A DNA stretch of 64,000 nucleotides from JAAFIP01 sp031367325 (GTDB taxonomy: Bacteria > Pseudomonadota > Gammaproteobacteria > Burkholderiales > Burkholderiaceae_C), in NCBI GenBank assembly GCA_031367325.1, contig JANLPQ010000015.1:5554-69553 (forward strand), in the 5' to 3' direction. The position numbers were made by a program, and so were the translations under genes. Shown in pieces: positions 1 through 9,737 of the stretch (positions are counted from its first letter, which is position 1; every line of letters begins with the position of its first letter). The notes beneath the pieces are model-generated. The model worked only from the letters and a program-made list of their open reading frames with translations, did no database searches and was not told the DNA's origin.

Positions 1-167
1 TGCTCGAGCGCGCGATTGCTCCATCACACCCCTTAGCTTTTGGCTACTGGCAGATTCAGTGTCTGCCGCGTTTGCACAAGCATGTGCAAGAGACGCAAAG
101 CAAATTAAAACCGCCACCGTCCAAGACCCATAAGGCCCAGCGTGGCAGCTTGGCAGCGTCAAGCGCA

Positions 168-2060
168 TTAGTTAATAACAGGTCCGCCCGGGCAAGCCGT
201 GCTAGCGCCCGCTCGGTTAATGCGCGGGGTGCCAGCATCTAGTGGGTTGCTGTTAGGCTGGAAGGGTGGCTTAGGCGCTTTAAAGCCTGCTAAATAGGCG
301 GTAAGGGCATCAACGTCTTGTGCACCACCTAAGCGGTTAGTACCTTTTTTCAGTGTCGTGTAGCCGTCGCCACCGTCAGCCATAAAGTTATTGACGGTGA
401 TGCGGTAAGTTTTGGTGGGGTTTTGCACTACACCTGCACTGGTGACCAAGGTTTCAGTAACGACTGCGGTAGAAGTACCAGAGCTGATGGTAACGCCGCT
501 AATGCGTGCACCGCAGGCTTTAGACCCGTCCCATGTGTACTTAAACCCGGCAGACGGAATAGCTATGCGGGTGAGGCCTACCGCTTGGCCTAGGCAGCCA
601 GCAAATTGTTCTTCTAAGAAATCTTTGATGTCTTGGGTGTTGAGCGTAAGGGTGACCAAGCTGTTGCCAAAGGGTTGTACTGTAAATGCTTCTTTGTAGG
701 TAACGTTGCCGTCGCCTTCACCTGCTGCGCTAGAGGCAAACAAAAAGCCAGGGTCGCGCACACCGCCGCCATTTTGAAAGGCGGCTACTGCACCTCCAAA
801 ATTCGCGGGCTGGGTGGCAGCTAGTTGTGCATCGGCAATCAAGTTGCCTGCGGGGCGGTTGCAAGCAGCATCGGCGGTGCCGTTTTTAAGATCGGCACTG
901 ACAGCGCCTAGCACTACGTTGCCAGTCGGTGCAACTAGCGTGTTGTAACCTGCGACTATATTAGTCAAAGTTGTGTTGGCTAGTATGCTGGGGTTGTTGC
1001 GTACTACCAAGCGGTTGGTGGCTACCGCGGTGGTGACGTCTTTAGTAGCTGGATCGATGGTCAAGTCCATGTCGGTGAGGATGCGGCCTTGGGTGTTGGC
1101 ACTGGTCACCAGTACATTACGGCCTGCGGCGTTGGGCAGCTTACAGTTGTACGCTTGGTGCGTGTGACCGCTGATTACAGCGTCCACGGCGTTGTCTAGC
1201 TGCTTGACAATACCCGCTATGGCAGACCCTGCCAAATCACCAACACATCCATTGATATCGCCTGCGGTGCCGGTTTGCCCTCCACCCTGATGCACCAACA
1301 CGACAATTGACTCGATACCTTGCGCACGCAGCTCAGGAATCAGCGCATTGACAGTATCGGCCTCGGCTTTGAACTCTAAGCCTGCTACACCGGTGGGCGT
1401 GACGATAGTGGGCGTGTCTTTCAGAGTCATGCCGATAAATGCAACTTTCACGTTGTTAAAGATTTTGATGCCATAGGCGGGCAGCAAAGGTTTGCCAGTG
1501 GATGTTTGCACCACGTTGGCTGATAGCCATTTGAATTTTGCACCCTCAAACGGCACAGGAGTACCTACGCTGGCGCCCTTGCAACTGTTAGGCTCCTGCA
1601 CACCTGCGGTAATTTTGCAGCCACCGTTTTGCAAGCGTAGTAGCTCTGCGCTGCCTTTGTCAAACTCGTGGTTGCCCACCGCGTTGAATTCCAGGCCAAT
1701 ACGGTTGAGGGTTTCAATCGCAGGTTCGTCAAAAAACAATGACGATACCAGCGGGCTAGCACCGATAAAGTCACCAGCACCTACCACTACGTTCAAAGGG
1801 TTCTTGCTTTTCAAATCAGCTACATGGGCTGCCAAAAAATCAGCACCACCTACAGGTGGACGGTCTGCCGCCAATACTGCTGTGCTGGTGCCAAAGGTAC
1901 CCGGTGACTCAAGGTTTCCGTGGTAGTCGTTAAAGCCAATCACCTTGACAGTGAATGGTGCGTTGGATACGGGTGGCGTAGGTGTTGACGCATCGTTTGA
2001 GCCAGAGCATGCGTACAAAGTGGCTAGCGACAAGGCTAGGGCGCAGAGCTTGAATTTCAT
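168..2060 (-). CDS. 5'-nucleotidase/metallophosphoesterase lipoprotein (UshA-like)
   Basis: Predicted secreted bifunctional nucleotidase or UDP-sugar hydrolase that dephosphorylates extracellular nucleotides. The start is placed at 2060 because the product then begins with a lipoprotein signal (lipobox L-Y-A-C, Cys18) and an AGGACAG ribosome site precedes it; an in-frame extension to 2150 adds 30 residues with no signal character. Seen: an N-terminal calcineurin-like metallophosphatase domain (about 36-300) with GFNDYHGN (D45, H47), GDFIGASP, GNHEFDKG and SGHTHQ metal-binding motifs, then a 5'-nucleotidase C-terminal domain (about 350-590) with NLIADAQ, NGGGVRDP and GGDGYTTL. Length 630 aa is normal for the family. 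It probably works in phosphate or purine scavenging; exact substrate is not readable. Confidence 0.9.
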   Translation of the reverse strand: MKFKLCALALSLATLYACSGSNDASTPTPPVSNAPFTVKVIGFNDYHGNLESPGTFGTSTAVLAADRPPVGGADFLAAHVADLKSKNPLNVVVGAGDFIGASPLVSSLFFDEPAIETLNRIGLEFNAVGNHEFDKGSAELLRLQNGGCKITAGVQEPNSCKGASVGTPVPFEGAKFKWLSANVVQTSTGKPLLPAYGIKIFNNVKVAFIGMTLKDTPTIVTPTGVAGLEFKAEADTVNALIPELRAQGIESIVVLVHQGGGQTGTAGDINGCVGDLAGSAIAGIVKQLDNAVDAVISGHTHQAYNCKLPNAAGRNVLVTSANTQGRILTDMDLTIDPATKDVTTAVATNRLVVRNNPSILANTTLTNIVAGYNTLVAPTGNVVLGAVSADLKNGTADAACNRPAGNLIADAQLAATQPANFGGAVAAFQNGGGVRDPGFLFASSAAGEGDGNVTYKEAFTVQPFGNSLVTLTLNTQDIKDFLEEQFAGCLGQAVGLTRIAIPSAGFKYTWDGSKACGARISGVTISSGTSTAVVTETLVTSAGVVQNPTKTYRITVNNFMADGGDGYTTLKKGTNRLGGAQDVDALTAYLAGFKAPKPPFQPNSNPLDAGTPRINRAGASTACPGGPVIN

Positions 2061-2234
2061 GTGAAGCTGTCCTGATATGTATGTTGAAACGAAATATTTA
2101 CAACGTAAGCGTAGACTAGGCCAATGACAAAAGCGTGACAAACTATGCATTGCAATATGACGGGTGATTTTTTGTCACTGCATAAGATTACCGGCCAAAT
2201 GGATGTAACGGACATAACTTGCAACAAGCAAATT

Positions 2235-2281
2235 ACTATCTATTTAATAGCTGCTTGAGCAGGATTTACCTGGGTTACCAT
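2235..2281 (+). repeat. Interspersed intergenic repeat, copy 1 (plus orientation)
   Basis: Copy of the family with core CTGCTTGAGCAGG, preceded by TATTTAATAG and followed by TTTACCTGGGTTACC. A second arm, GCCAAAAGGCTTATAAAATAGCC, follows up to about 2304. It lies between the divergent nucleotidase and patatin genes. The core is itself a short imperfect palindrome. Confidence 0.75.
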
Positions 2282-2306
2282 GCCAAAAGGCTTATAAAAT
2301 AGCCTT

Positions 2307-3401
2307 ATGAAAGCATTAAATATCTACGCAGGCCCTGCCGCTTTGGCGCATTTGCACTCGAATGGCTTGCAGCCGCAAGATGTGCGCGCTGTGCCTGCCG
2401 CAGCGGGTGGGCCTAAGGGCTTGATACTGGGGCCGCTGGACAGATTTATTTTTGCCGATTGGCTGGCGCGCAGCAGGCAGCCGGTAGATCTCGTGGGTGC
2501 CAGCATTGGCGCGTGGCGCATGGCTACGGCGTGTTTAGACGATACGGTACAAGCTTTTGCGCGGCTAGAGCATGACTATATTCACCAAGACTACGACGTT
2601 GAGCCGGGGCGCAACTACCCACGACCGTCCGAGATCAGCGCTAAATTTGGCGAATCGTTGTTGCAGTTTTATGGTGGGCGGGTAGGGCAGGTGCTGCACA
2701 ACCCGCGGTACAAGCTACACATCATCACTTCGCGCGGGCGGCATGTGCTGCGCACCGAGCATAAGCTGGCTACGCCGCTGGGCTATGCGGGTGCGTTTTT
2801 TACCAACGCAGTGCGCCGCAAAGCTATGGGCGCGTGGCTAGAGCGGGTGGTGTTTTCTGCACCATCGTCTGCCGCCGCGGGCGCAATGTGCGCTGCTTTG
2901 CCTTTTGGTACGCAAGACTACCGCACGCGGCAGGTGCGCTTAACACACGACAACTTTAACCCTGCGTTGCAAGCCAGTTGCTCTATACCGTTTGTGCTGC
3001 AAGCCGTGCACGACATACCCGGTGCACCGCGCGGAGCCTACTGGGACGGCGGCATAACCGACTACCACTTGCACTTGAACTACAGCACCCCCGATGGCAT
3101 TGTGTTGTACCCACATTTTCAAAAAGCCGTGGTGCCAGGCTGGTTGGACAAAGCGCTAAAGTGGCGGCACGGGTCAAGCCAATTTTTAGACCGCATGGTA
3201 GTGATTGCGCCTAACCCTGAATGGGTTGCCACATTGCCCCGCAGCAAACTACCTGACCGGCAAGACTTTGTTTTCCATGGACGCGACTTGGCAGCGCGGG
3301 TGGCGCAGTGGACAACTTGTACCAGTGCGGCGCAGCAGCTGGCCGATGAGTTTGCGGCGTGGGTGGAGAGGCCGGATATGGCGATAGTTCAGGCGCTTTG
3401 A
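2307..3401 (+). CDS. Patatin-like phospholipase family protein
   Basis: Probable serine lipid acyl hydrolase. Seen: an oxyanion-type GGPKGL segment (about 34-39), the nucleophile elbow GASIG (Ser66), and a late DGG of the Ser-Asp dyad in YWDGGITDYH (about 250), which are the three patatin landmarks. Length 364 aa; no signal peptide, so probably cytoplasmic or membrane-peripheral. The first ATG at 2307 begins the conserved reading. It is monocistronic, divergent from the nucleotidase and convergent with the iron alcohol dehydrogenase. Substrate unknown. Confidence 0.85.
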   Translation: MKALNIYAGPAALAHLHSNGLQPQDVRAVPAAAGGPKGLILGPLDRFIFADWLARSRQPVDLVGASIGAWRMATACLDDTVQAFARLEHDYIHQDYDVEPGRNYPRPSEISAKFGESLLQFYGGRVGQVLHNPRYKLHIITSRGRHVLRTEHKLATPLGYAGAFFTNAVRRKAMGAWLERVVFSAPSSAAAGAMCAALPFGTQDYRTRQVRLTHDNFNPALQASCSIPFVLQAVHDIPGAPRGAYWDGGITDYHLHLNYSTPDGIVLYPHFQKAVVPGWLDKALKWRHGSSQFLDRMVVIAPNPEWVATLPRSKLPDRQDFVFHGRDLAARVAQWTTCTSAAQQLADEFAAWVERPDMAIVQAL

Positions 3402-3410
3402 GGCCTATGA

Positions 3411-3484
3411 CAAACAATAAAGGGCCGCAGGTCCGTTCGGCATGGGCATACAGTGCGGTGCTGTGTGACCGCGAGGTACCAGAA
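3411..3484 (+). repeat. Intergenic repeat related to the 46.9-47.0 kb tandem
   Basis: Contains AAAGGGCCGCAGGTCC followed by CTGTGTGACCGCGAGGTACC. The second part recurs on the minus strand in two adjacent units at 46912-47014, and the 17-mer around AAAGGGCCGCAGGTC recurs reversed at 20238-20254. It sits between convergent genes. Nature unknown. Confidence 0.45.
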
Positions 3485-3512
3485 AACCAAAACCCCAAGA
3501 AAGACGAGAAAT

Positions 3513-4661
3513 CTAGCTACCCAGCACCATAGACCCCTCTAACATCTGCGCATAATCCTCCCGCGTTGCCATGCGCGGGTTCATTTTGTGGCAATGGTCC
3601 GCCATCGCACCGTCAATAATGCGTGTGTAGTCGCCCACTGTCACACCCATTGCAGCCAAGCCGCTGGGTAGGTTTAAACGCCGCGTCATGTCAGTCAAAG
3701 CCAGCGCTACGTCACTGCCTGACGCCAAGCCCATAGCGTGGGCCATGCGGTTTAGGCGGTCTTCCTTTTGTACTGACTCAGCTGGCGCATTAAAGCGCAC
3801 TACCGCAGGTAAAAACATCGCGTTTAACGTGCCGTGGTGCAGGCGAGGGTTCACGCCGCCCAAGCTGTGCGACAGCGAATGTACGCAGCCCAAGCCTTTT
3901 TGAAATGCCATCGCGCCTTGCATGGATGCGCTCATCAGGTTAAAGCGGGCTTCTTTGTCTGCGCCGTTTTGCGTAGCGCGTTCAATATAGTGCCAACCGC
4001 GGCGCAGGCCGTCTAGCGCTATGCCGTCGGCGGGCGGGTTAAACGGTGCCGCCATAAAGGTTTCCATGCAGTGCGCTATGGCGTCCATGCCTGTGGCTGC
4101 CGTCAATTGGGGCGGCAAACCCAGTGTTAAATCTGGGTCGCAAATAGCGGCCTTGGGCACCAAATGCCAAGCATGAAACCCCAGTTTGCGGCCGTCGTCC
4201 ACAATCAAAATTGCACCACGCGCTACCTCGCTGCCCGTACCGCTGGTGGTGGGCACGGCAATGATGGGGCACACCGCATCGGTTATTTTGGGCGACCCGC
4301 CTTCGATAGTGGCGTAGGTTTTTAGCGCGCCGTCATGCGTGGCCAGTATGGCTATGCCTTTGGCGCAGTCTATTGCGCTACCGCCGCCTACGGCCACCAG
4401 CCCGTCGCACAAACCCGCTTTGTATGCCGCCACGCCCGCGCGCACCGCTGCCTCGGTGGGGTTAGACGGTACGCTGTCAAAAACGCTGTGGAGCAGGGTG
4501 CCTAGTGCGGCGATGGCTTTGTCCACAAGGCCTGCCGCACGCACGCCAGCGTCAGTCACGATCAGCGGGCGGCTGATGCCCACGCGGTCGCATTCTGATT
4601 TGAGCAGCGACAGCGCACCATGGTCAAACTGGATTTGGGTGATGTAGTAAATAGTGGCCAT
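3513..4661 (-). CDS. Iron-containing alcohol dehydrogenase
   Basis: NAD(P)-dependent group III alcohol dehydrogenase, 382 aa, full length. Seen: the nucleotide-binding GGGS at 92-95, the PTTSGTGSE signature at 137-145, and iron ligands matching the FucO pattern: D193 and H197 in GMDAIAHCME, H261 in CVHSLSHSLGG, and a histidine at 275/276 in HHGTLN. Cytoplasmic. The gene stands alone with its own upstream region, convergent with the patatin gene and divergent from the esterase. Substrate (short alcohol, diol or lactaldehyde) cannot be decided from sequence. Confidence 0.92.
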   Translation of the reverse strand: MATIYYITQIQFDHGALSLLKSECDRVGISRPLIVTDAGVRAAGLVDKAIAALGTLLHSVFDSVPSNPTEAAVRAGVAAYKAGLCDGLVAVGGGSAIDCAKGIAILATHDGALKTYATIEGGSPKITDAVCPIIAVPTTSGTGSEVARGAILIVDDGRKLGFHAWHLVPKAAICDPDLTLGLPPQLTAATGMDAIAHCMETFMAAPFNPPADGIALDGLRRGWHYIERATQNGADKEARFNLMSASMQGAMAFQKGLGCVHSLSHSLGGVNPRLHHGTLNAMFLPAVVRFNAPAESVQKEDRLNRMAHAMGLASGSDVALALTDMTRRLNLPSGLAAMGVTVGDYTRIIDGAMADHCHKMNPRMATREDYAQMLEGSMVLGS

Positions 4662-4754
4662 GGGCTTTAATCGATTAAAAAGCGTTGTACGATTTGGCTA
4701 CTGTAACGCGCAACTGTGCGCTTTATCTGTCGCCCATTTAACCCTGATTAACCT

Positions 4755-5705
4755 ATGACTGCCCCAGCCGCCCTGACCCCCGCCATGCGCTCTGTTATTG
4801 ACCGCATGGTGCGCGCCGGGCATCCGCCGCTGCATACCTTGTCGCCACACGAAGCCAAGGTGGCGTATGCCAAAGGCTGCGATGTACTAGAAGTGCCGCG
4901 CGCACCGCTAGCGCGTGTGCAAGACCTGCAAGTGCCTGCACGCGATGGCGCGCAGTTGCATGCGCGGTTGTACGCGCCATCGCACGAGGCACTACCCGTG
5001 CTGATGTACATGCATGGCGGTGGCTTTACTATTGGCAGTGTGCAGACGCACGATATTTTGTGCCGCGAGCTATCACGGTTAGCTAATATTGCTGTGCTGT
5101 CTATCGACTACCGCTTAGCACCCGAACATGTTTTTCCTACTGCAGTTAATGATTGCTGGGACGCTTTAACTTGGCTTACAGCGCAGGGCGCTAAGCTGGG
5201 GCTAGACACAGCACGCATAGCGGTGGGTGGCGACAGCGCTGGCGGCACATTAACTGCAGTGTGTGCGCTGATGGCGCGTGACGTGGGCCTACCACTGGCG
5301 CTGCAAATGATGTTCTACCCCGGCTGCATTGCGCATGCCAACACGCCATCGCACGAGGCGTATGCTGAGGGCTACTTGCTCAGCGCCAGCAGCATAGCCT
5401 ACTTTTTTAACCAGTACATCCCTAGCCTGGCACAGCGAGAGGACTGGCGATTTGCACCTATCAACGCTGCAGACCATAGCCGTGTGGCACCCGCGTGGAT
5501 AGGCTTGGCCGAATGCGACCCGTTGGTAGACGAGGGCATCGCCTATGCCGATGTGCTGCGCGCAGCAGGGGTGGCGGTAGACATAGAAATTTACCGAGGT
5601 GTCACGCACGAGTTCATCAAAATGGGCCGTGCTATTCCTCAGGCTAAGCTGGCGCACCAGCAGGCTGCGGCCGCGCTGCACAACGCGTTGCACAACACTA
5701 GCTGA
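4755..5705 (+). CDS. Alpha/beta hydrolase fold-3 esterase (HSL family)
   Basis: Carboxylesterase of the hormone-sensitive-lipase type, 316 aa, cytoplasmic. Seen: oxyanion motif HGGG (87-90), nucleophile GDSAGG (Ser161), and Asp255 (ECDPLVDEG) with His285 (GVTHEF) to complete the triad. Only 20 nt separate it from the downstream thioesterase-acetyltransferase fusion, so the two are probably co-transcribed, suggesting a shared acyl-ester or acyl-CoA theme. Confidence 0.92.
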   Translation: MTAPAALTPAMRSVIDRMVRAGHPPLHTLSPHEAKVAYAKGCDVLEVPRAPLARVQDLQVPARDGAQLHARLYAPSHEALPVLMYMHGGGFTIGSVQTHDILCRELSRLANIAVLSIDYRLAPEHVFPTAVNDCWDALTWLTAQGAKLGLDTARIAVGGDSAGGTLTAVCALMARDVGLPLALQMMFYPGCIAHANTPSHEAYAEGYLLSASSIAYFFNQYIPSLAQREDWRFAPINAADHSRVAPAWIGLAECDPLVDEGIAYADVLRAAGVAVDIEIYRGVTHEFIKMGRAIPQAKLAHQQAAAALHNALHNTS

Positions 5706-5725
5706 AAATACCCAGAAAGCACACT

Positions 5726-6595
5726 ATGCAACGCCAAGATTTTCGAATGATGCACCGCCTGCGGGTGCGCTGGGCCGAAGTAGACATGCAAAAAATTGTC
5801 TTTAACGGCCACTATTTGATGTACTTTGACACGGCCATGGCCGACTACTGGCGCGCGCTGGCCCTACCGTACGAAGAAGCCATGCACCAACTGGGCGGCG
5901 ATTTGTATGTAAAAAAGGCCTCTGTTGAATACTTTGCGTCTGCCCGCTACGACGACCTGCTGGATATTGGCTTAATGTGCAGCCGTTTAGGCAATTCGTC
6001 GCTTACCTTCACCGGCGGCATATTTGCAGGCGACAAATTACTGGTCAGCGGCGAGTTGATTTATGTGTATGCCAACCCTGCTACCCAAGCCTCCCAGCCC
6101 TTGGCGCCTGCATTGCGTGCACTGTTCGAGGACTACGAAGCGGGCAACCCCATGACCCGCATCGAGGTAGGCGACTGGCAAAAGCTAGGCCAAGACGCAG
6201 GCCGCATTCGCAAGCAAGTGTTTGTGCACGAGCAGGGCATACCCGAAAGTGATGAATGGGACGCCCGCGACGCCACTGCACTGCACGCTGTGGTGTACAA
6301 CCAGTTAGATATGCCGTTGGCCACCGGCAGGCTGTTAGTGGCTGGCGCGCCATACCCAGTGCACACGGGGCAAATTGGCCGTATGGCCACGCACCGTGTG
6401 CTGCGTGGCAGCGGACTGGGCGGGCAAATATTAGACGCGCTAGTACAGCTGGCCCGCCACCGTGGCGATAGTCAAGTGGTGCTGCATGCGCAGGCCAGTG
6501 CAGCGCATTTTTACGCCAAAGCGGGGTTTGTACAGCGGGGCGACTTGTTTACCGAGGTGGATATACCGCATGTTGAAATGGTGTTGGCCCTGTAA
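5726..6595 (+). CDS. YbgC/FadM-type acyl-CoA thioesterase fused to GNAT acetyltransferase
   Basis: Two-domain enzyme of 289 aa. Residues about 1-135 form a hotdog thioesterase (RVRWAEVDMQKIVFNGHY, with Asp20 at the position of the 4HBT catalytic acid). Residues about 143-289 form a GNAT domain (QVFVHEQGIP and R-G-S-G-L-G-G acetyl-CoA loop, then HFYAKAGF near the end) resembling ElaA-type acetyltransferases. The reading frame is continuous with no frameshift. An internal methionine at the domain boundary (PMTRIEV) could allow a separate GNAT product. Downstream of an HSL esterase, probably one operon. Confidence 0.88.
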   Translation: MQRQDFRMMHRLRVRWAEVDMQKIVFNGHYLMYFDTAMADYWRALALPYEEAMHQLGGDLYVKKASVEYFASARYDDLLDIGLMCSRLGNSSLTFTGGIFAGDKLLVSGELIYVYANPATQASQPLAPALRALFEDYEAGNPMTRIEVGDWQKLGQDAGRIRKQVFVHEQGIPESDEWDARDATALHAVVYNQLDMPLATGRLLVAGAPYPVHTGQIGRMATHRVLRGSGLGGQILDALVQLARHRGDSQVVLHAQASAAHFYAKAGFVQRGDLFTEVDIPHVEMVLAL

Positions 6596-6711
6596 CGACG
6601 CTCCTTAAACGCCTATAAAAAGCAGCGACAATACAGGCTATGTATTAACAAGCCACCTTGGTTTGCACCTAAGTTCAAACCCAAGGCGCTACTTTTCACG
6701 ATCCCTTGTTC

Positions 6712-9003
6712 ATGGCCAAGAAAAAACGCAATCCTTCTAGCAACGCATCCAGCCCGTCGCTCCCTACGCCAGAGCATTCTTCTGCACAAGTTACCGACTA
6801 CACATCGTATGGCCAAAATACGGCTCAAGGTGGCGGCTCGAAAGCAGCTACTGCGTCCTACGCAGCAGGCCTGTCCAAACCCCTATTAGCCTTGCCGCTA
6901 GAAATAGGCCGTGGCGACTGGACCATGATTATCTTGTCGCTCATGCTGTTTTTTACACCCGCTTTGGGCGTACCTAACGAGCTGATGCTGCAAGACACGC
7001 TTAAATCCATCATCGCATCGTTTATGACCTTAAGCGCAGCGTTGCTGTTGTTTTGGTCGCAGCGCAACAGGCGTGATGCCGTGCGTTGGCACTTCGTCAT
7101 GTGGCTGCCTATTGCGCTGTGTGCTTATGCACTGGGCAGTATGGCGTGGTCGCATACCTATCTGGCTGGGGTAGAGGCCATTCGTTGGTTTGTGTTTGCA
7201 CTGCTGTTGTGGCTGGTGCTTAACACCGCCAGCCGCGAGCGCTTTACCATGCTGGCTTGGGCTATTCACCTAGGTGCGCTGTCAGTAGCTTTGTTGGGTG
7301 CATCGCAGTTTTGGTTTGATAACCGGTTTATTCCTCAGGGGCCTAACCCTGCGGCCACTTTTGTTAACCGCAATTTTGCAGCGGAATTTTTAGTTTGCAC
7401 TTTTGTGTTTACCGCGCATTTGATTTTTACCGAGCGGCGCACGGCAGTGCTGGCATTTTTGTCGGGAACTTTTGGTTTGCATTTGGTGTATTTGATGATG
7501 TGCGGCACACGCTCGGCCTACATTGGCGGGTCGGCTGCGATGGTGATGGTCGCGGTTATGGCCTGGAAGTTTCGCTCCAAATACAATTTCACCCACTGGG
7601 GTAGTGGCCAGCGCATTGTGGTGCTTGGCATGTTGGTGGCCACCGTGTTAGGGCTGGGCCTGATTAAATCGGGCAACCCAGGTGTTGAGTTTGTAGACAA
7701 AAACGCGTTCCAGCGTGGCTTCTCACGTGCATCGTCCATCAAGGCCGACGACGTATCACTGGGTATCCGCAAAGTTATGTGGGTCGCTACGGGTGAGATG
7801 ATCAAACGCCGCCCGTTAACCGGCATTGGCGCGGGCGCGTGGGAGGTAGATTTACCGTTGTACCAAGCTGAAGGCACCCAACTGGAGACCGACTACTACG
7901 CTCACAATGAGATTTTGCAGTTATTGGCCGAGTACGGCTTGGTGGGCTGGCTGTTCATGCTGTGCCTGATAAGTTACAGCCTGCGCGCTACGTGGCGCAC
8001 ATTGCGTGCTAAATCTACAGAGGAAATGAACGAGGGACCCCTGCGTGCCGCTGCGCTGACCAGCCTGCTGGCCTTAATGATTGTGAGCAACGTAGGCTTC
8101 CCGTGGCGCTTAGCCACTACCGGTGTGATGTTTGCTGTGTGCTTAGGTCTGCTGGCCGCGTCTGATGCACGCTTGGGCCTGCGTGGCGTGTTATCTGCCA
8201 CGCGCTTGCCTTGGCGGCCTGCAGTATCGCAAACTGCCGCAGTGCTGACTATGTGCTGCTTGGCACTAGCCGCCTATATTACCCAGCAAGCGGCAGAGGC
8301 AGAGAATAAGATCGTTAGCTCCGTCAAAATGGCGCTGTCGATATCGCAAGCAGGCAACCCCAACGGTCCAAAAAACGAAAAGACCAAAGCTGAGATGTTG
8401 CGCCTAGCGCGCGAGGGCATTGCCATCAATCCGCACTACCGCAAAATCACCCCCATGTTGGGCGACGAACTGGCCAAGTGGGGCGACTGGAAAAATGCAG
8501 TGTGGGTGTGGGAAAGTGTCGTTAGCTCGCGCCCCTACGTGGTAGCCATTATGAGCAACATCGCCCGTGGCAAGGCACAGCTGGGTGATATACCGGGTGC
8601 TTTAGATTATTTGCAACGCGCTAAAAAAGTACAGCCCAAAGCTGTCAGCGTACGGTCACTCGAAGTTATTTTGCTCAGCCGCAGCGGCAAAGAGGAAGAG
8701 GCCTTGAAACTGGCTAAAGTAGCTTTTGCTGAGAACACACTAGACACCGACATGATGAACGCAGCCTACATCTTGGCCGTGCGCGCCAGCGATTTTAAAT
8801 TCGCCATCGAAGCCATGGAAACGCGTAACAAAATCTACCCTGATCAAAAAGTAGATGGTTTGTTAAAGATTGCATCGGTTGAGCTGAGCTACCTCAAAGA
8901 CGAAAACAAAGCTATTGCAACCTACCGCGATGCGTACAACGCATCGGGCAAGGCACCGCAAGTGTTAGCGCAAATACCGGCGTTGTTGCAGCCTAAGCTG
9001 TAA
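6712..9003 (+). CDS. O-antigen ligase/polymerase-like membrane protein with C-terminal TPR-type region
   Basis: Polytopic inner-membrane protein with a Ser/Thr/Gln-rich N-terminal cytoplasmic tail (about 1-55), roughly a dozen hydrophobic segments (about 70-540) and a soluble C-terminal helical repeat region (about 545-763). The central part has the Wzy_C/O-antigen-ligase hallmark RKVMWVATGEMIKRRPLTGIG plus the following AHNEILQLLAEYGLVG. Such proteins transfer or polymerise undecaprenyl-linked glycans onto lipid A or proteins. ATG 6712 is preferred to an in-frame TTG six bases upstream; neither has a clear ribosome site. No glycan-synthesis genes adjoin it, so WaaL-like versus protein O-glycosyltransferase cannot be decided. 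Confidence 0.82.
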   Translation: MAKKKRNPSSNASSPSLPTPEHSSAQVTDYTSYGQNTAQGGGSKAATASYAAGLSKPLLALPLEIGRGDWTMIILSLMLFFTPALGVPNELMLQDTLKSIIASFMTLSAALLLFWSQRNRRDAVRWHFVMWLPIALCAYALGSMAWSHTYLAGVEAIRWFVFALLLWLVLNTASRERFTMLAWAIHLGALSVALLGASQFWFDNRFIPQGPNPAATFVNRNFAAEFLVCTFVFTAHLIFTERRTAVLAFLSGTFGLHLVYLMMCGTRSAYIGGSAAMVMVAVMAWKFRSKYNFTHWGSGQRIVVLGMLVATVLGLGLIKSGNPGVEFVDKNAFQRGFSRASSIKADDVSLGIRKVMWVATGEMIKRRPLTGIGAGAWEVDLPLYQAEGTQLETDYYAHNEILQLLAEYGLVGWLFMLCLISYSLRATWRTLRAKSTEEMNEGPLRAAALTSLLALMIVSNVGFPWRLATTGVMFAVCLGLLAASDARLGLRGVLSATRLPWRPAVSQTAAVLTMCCLALAAYITQQAAEAENKIVSSVKMALSISQAGNPNGPKNEKTKAEMLRLAREGIAINPHYRKITPMLGDELAKWGDWKNAVWVWESVVSSRPYVVAIMSNIARGKAQLGDIPGALDYLQRAKKVQPKAVSVRSLEVILLSRSGKEEEALKLAKVAFAENTLDTDMMNAAYILAVRASDFKFAIEAMETRNKIYPDQKVDGLLKIASVELSYLKDENKAIATYRDAYNASGKAPQVLAQIPALLQPKL

Positions 9004-9027
9004 TATCAACCGAGTTGTTTGCTGGGA

Positions 9028-9681
9028 CTAGTAAGCGATGGTGATGTTATCTATCACGCGGCTTACGCCCGGCGTGCACCAGGCGGCATTACTGGCGGTT
9101 TCGCGTTCAGCCCAGTTCGGTACATTGCCTTTGAGCGTGACCACAGATCCGTCTACTGAGACTGATATATTTTTTGAATCCTCAGTAGCCCTTCTTTTCA
9201 GCGCGGCCTCAATATCGTTTTTAACAGCACTACCCATCACACTAGGTTTGATGGTGATCTGGTCCGTTAGTCCCCTAACACCCGCTAGATAGCGCACGGC
9301 AGTAGCTGCGGTAGCTCGCTGAAAACCCCATTGCACTTGGCCCGAAAGCGTCACCCAGCCGTCCTCCACCATTACTTTGACAGTGTCCTTTGGCAGGTAC
9401 GTTGTCCAAAGCAATACGTTTTCAACTGAATGTGCAACATCAGTATCAGTACGTTTGCTGGAGCCATTGAGTTTGACGTCAATTTCTACCGCTAGGGCCC
9501 TAACGCCAGCTACCCGTTGGGCAGCACGTTCGGCATTCCATTTAGCAGGGAAACTGTCAACATGGCCCGCCAGAGTTACAACACCATCTTTTACTTCTAC
9601 GCCAATTTGCTCGGCGTGCACAGCGGGTTCCCACTTGAGTTCAGCCATTACATCCTGCTGTAGTTGTGAGTCTGTTTTCAT
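9028..9681 (-). CDS. Triple BON-domain protein (OsmY-like), copy 1
   Basis: 217 aa made of three successive BON domains (about 4-70, 77-143, 150-216), each with the V-x-V-x-x-G-x-V-x-L-x-G pattern. BON proteins bind phospholipid and are often osmotic or general stress proteins (OsmY, Kbp). No signal peptide is visible, so a cytoplasmic Kbp-like role is possible. It is closely similar to the gene at 18402-19052, including about 70 nt upstream of the ATG. The upstream motif at 9738-9757 is shared with other genes of this island. Convergent with the O-antigen-ligase-like gene. Confidence 0.88.
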   Translation of the reverse strand: MKTDSQLQQDVMAELKWEPAVHAEQIGVEVKDGVVTLAGHVDSFPAKWNAERAAQRVAGVRALAVEIDVKLNGSSKRTDTDVAHSVENVLLWTTYLPKDTVKVMVEDGWVTLSGQVQWGFQRATAATAVRYLAGVRGLTDQITIKPSVMGSAVKNDIEAALKRRATEDSKNISVSVDGSVVTLKGNVPNWAERETASNAAWCTPGVSRVIDNITIAY

Positions 9682-9737
9682 AATTCGCTTTCAATGAAGT
9701 TGAGGGAAGCCAACTGTGCTCTGTAGCTGTTGCGACG

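Noticed and set aside
2..133. Open frame reaching the left window edge on the plus strand, ending TAA at 131-133
   Set aside because: Only 43 codons are visible, no domain is recognisable and other frames are equally open; it could be a gene end but cannot be supported.
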